Shown in pieces: positions 62,801-64,000 of a stretch of 64,000 bases of DNA (position 1 is its first letter; the number at the start of each line of letters is the position of its first letter). The translations under genes were made by a program, and so were the position numbers. The notes under the pieces were generated by a model that worked only from the letters and a program-made list of their open reading frames with translations, ran no database searches and was not told where the DNA came from. The stretch comes from Ciona intestinalis (Eukaryota > Chordata > Ascidiacea > Phlebobranchia > Cionidae), in NCBI RefSeq assembly GCF_000224145.3, contig NW_004190347.2, positions 143,165-207,164 on the forward strand. Reading direction: 5' to 3'.

Positions 62801-64000
62801 TGATGTTAGTTGTTTAAAACGCGATCAGGATATTTGGATAATATGTGCTAAAAGTGTCCAATCCCACCCCACCCTACTATATATATACTTATATATTCTG
62901 CATACGAAAACAGTTATTACCTGGAGGTACATAGAGACAATTCCCATTATGATCAATAACAATTGGACTATGGGTCGTTGGGTCAAAGTTTTTGTCGGCG
63001 CTGTTGTACAATAAGATGTCAGGTGTCCACATACTGCAAAGGAGTAGATTTAATATTGAACATTGTACAGTTGGTATAGCAGATTTACTGAATGTAATTT
63101 GCATGGCCGGAAAAGTACAGTTGATATAACACCGGTGTTCTGTTTAAACACCTCATGCCAGCTTACAAGTTACCACGTATTTAACCTGTTCATCCTCGCA
63201 TAGCGGGGCAACGACAGTCGTTATAACCTTGTGCCCACTTTTAAGTTACCACATATTTAACCTGTTTATCCTTGCATGACGGGTCATCTACAGTCGTTAT
63301 AACACTGGTGTTCTGTTTAAACAACTCTTGCCAGCTTACAAGTTACCATATATGATACTTTGTGGGTTTTTTGGGGTATACTATGTTTTATGTTTCACCA
63401 AGTCTACTTAGTCTTTTACAAGCACTGATGATGCCAACAGTTTTTTGGTTTATGTTATACAAAGATCTTTGCTTTTAATATATCCTCACATACCGTTAAA
63501 AGTAAAGGGTTTTGTAACTTTGTATAAGCTTTCATGGAAACAAAAATGTATTTTTATTCAAATTGGTTTGTTGTCTATGCAGATAATTTAAACACAGTCG
63601 TTCATTTTATAATAGTCCACGATTTGTTGTATACTTGTTCTGAAGAATTTTTTCTGTGTTAAAATTTTGTAAAGAATGTTTGGTTCTAATCCTTTTATCA
63701 TGTCAAATGAGACATACATAAATTCTAATGTCATTTTACGAAAATAGTAAGAATCCTAATACCACAATAAAATAACATACTGTATATAATTCATTAAGTT
63801 ACACCCATTTATTTTATGGTAATTCACTTGTTGTGCTTTATTAAGGTCTAGTATTATTTCTAATATGTTAAAATGACATACTGTATATATGGTATCCTAA
63901 TCTTTGTAATGTTTCCATATTCTGTTTTGTTCCATCTCCATCGGTAATCTTTCCATTTAAGATCAAGCCAAGCATTTGTTGTAATTATCTGGTTCCTTTC
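56817..64000 (-). CDS. Nicotinic acetylcholine receptor alpha subunit, alpha7/9-like, 5' end beyond window
   Basis: Pentameric ligand-gated cation channel subunit. Exons in transcript order: 63882-64000 (partial), 62921-63033, 62534-62634, 62178-62281, 60774-60940, 60162-60248, 59542-59654, 59061-59235, 58627-58721, 58181-58349, 57704-57847, 56817-57031; 533 residues in frame. Landmarks: [37 protein letters not shown], the 13-residue Cys-loop [15 protein letters not shown], the vicinal pair YKCCPEYY that defines alpha subunits, TM1 after [20 protein letters not shown]2 [22 protein letters not shown]3 in [20 protein letters not shown], a ~215-residue cytoplasmic loop, the MA helix and TM4 ([19 protein letters not shown]). 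Glu beside Lys before TM2 (AAEKV) predicts a cation channel. The signal peptide and first exons lie past the right edge. Confidence 0.95.
57105..57190 (+). mobile_element. MITE-B copy (nAChR last intron)
   Basis: Carries TTATCCTCGCGTGGCCGG, ACAGTCGTTATAACACGG and GTTACCATGAATGTTAC; shortened in the middle. Confidence 0.75.
57230..57440 (-). mobile_element. tRNA-derived SINE, full length with internal duplication
   Basis: On the minus strand: GGCGCCGTGGTGTAGTGGTT head (A-box-like), a B-box-like region, and a tail reading TTGGGCAAGACACTTAACGG. A ~36-base segment (CCGTTAAGTGTCTTGCCCAA and flank) is tandemly doubled at about 57290-57360. Confidence 0.85.
57465..57640 (+). mobile_element. MITE-B pair (nAChR last intron)
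   Basis: Two copies sharing TATTTATCCTCACATGGCCG; the second is truncated at its right end. Confidence 0.8.
58795..58960 (+). mobile_element. MITE-B and SINE fragment (nAChR intron 8)
   Basis: A MITE-B copy (about 58795-58890) joins a short SINE body piece ending GACCACTGGGTTGAAGCA. Confidence 0.65.
59330..59515 (-). mobile_element. SINE fragment and MITE-B (nAChR intron 7)
   Basis: GTGGTCACTAATTAGTTGTC from the SINE body leads into a MITE-B copy ending AAGTTACATTCACTCATT, just upstream on the map of the TM3 exon. Confidence 0.65.
61940..62100 (+). repeat. Decayed 71-bp units (nAChR intron 4)
   Basis: About two broken units (GTTATAACTCAACAGTGAGC, ACACCGTGTGTGTCACTG), antisense to the host gene and small compared with the sense-oriented arrays. 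Confidence 0.75.
62328..62513. mobile_element. MITE-A copy beside the Cys-loop exon
   Basis: Right end (TCACCCACCCTACTATAC) lies 20 bases from the exon at 62534-62634. Confidence 0.83.
62689..62886. mobile_element. MITE-A copy beside the Cys-loop exon
   Basis: Same orientation as the copy at 62328 and 54 bases from the other side of the exon. Its other end stops 35 bases short of the next exon. Confidence 0.85.
63100..63365 (+). mobile_element. MITE-B cluster, about 3 copies (nAChR first visible intron)
   Basis: Units share GCAACGACAGTCGTTATAAC or close variants and AGCTTACAAGTTACCA; the middle unit lacks its centre. Confidence 0.8.

Overview
The window looks like chordate genomic DNA with vertebrate-type gene families, short introns (mostly 200-900 bp), AT-rich sequence and dense small repeats. 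A sea squirt, most likely Ciona, fits best. This is an inference: the exons resemble chordate orthologues, several dispersed repeats look like ones I associate with Ciona, and the duplicated block at the left edge differs from its partner by about 1%, which suits that genus's high heterozygosity. No species-diagnostic gene was identified.

Layout. 1-5317 (+): a cytoplasmic poly(A)-binding protein lacking its N-terminal exons, preceded by a second, probably allelic copy of part of itself (1-619) and a 125-base N gap. 7270-10004 (+): RAD1, complete. 10313-14731 (-): a type I membrane ZP-domain protein, convergent with RAD1. 14732-20353: a repeat-rich intergenic region holding an SRP (7SL) RNA gene on the minus strand (18843-19142) with an upstream TATA box and CRE. 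20354-33610 (+): a 22-exon, 949-residue receptor with a cadherin-type ectodomain and a tyrosine-kinase-like domain whose HRD and DFG motifs are both lost. 34782-43125 (+): an 803-residue BTB-BACK-Kelch protein with a long C-terminal tail. 45830-47227 (+): RBM39 as one uninterrupted coding exon. 47995-54085 (+): a Polycomb RING protein (PCGF1/6-like) with an N-terminal RFX-like winged helix. 54217-56016 (-): UBE2W, complete in five exons. 56817-64000 (-): an alpha7/9-like nicotinic acetylcholine receptor subunit running off the right edge.

The genes form no pathway. They are unrelated housekeeping (PABPC, RAD1, RBM39, UBE2W, SRP RNA), regulatory (PCGF, Kelch) and surface proteins (ZP, cadherin-kinase, nAChR). 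Exon models were built by hand from GT/AG junctions, reading phase and family similarity. Nearly all junctions keep frame across the whole gene, which is strong internal support.

Repeats make up much of the non-coding DNA: a 71-bp minisatellite that fills several introns; a ~200-bp MITE with G-rich/C-rich inverted ends (MITE-A here); a ~100-bp element with TTAC-type ends (MITE-B); a ~155-bp hairpin element (MITE-C); ~96-bp and ~122-bp tandem repeats; and a tRNA-derived SINE. The most notable observations are the cadherin-receptor pseudokinase, the RFX-like/Polycomb RING fusion and the intron-filling, mostly sense-oriented 71-bp arrays.
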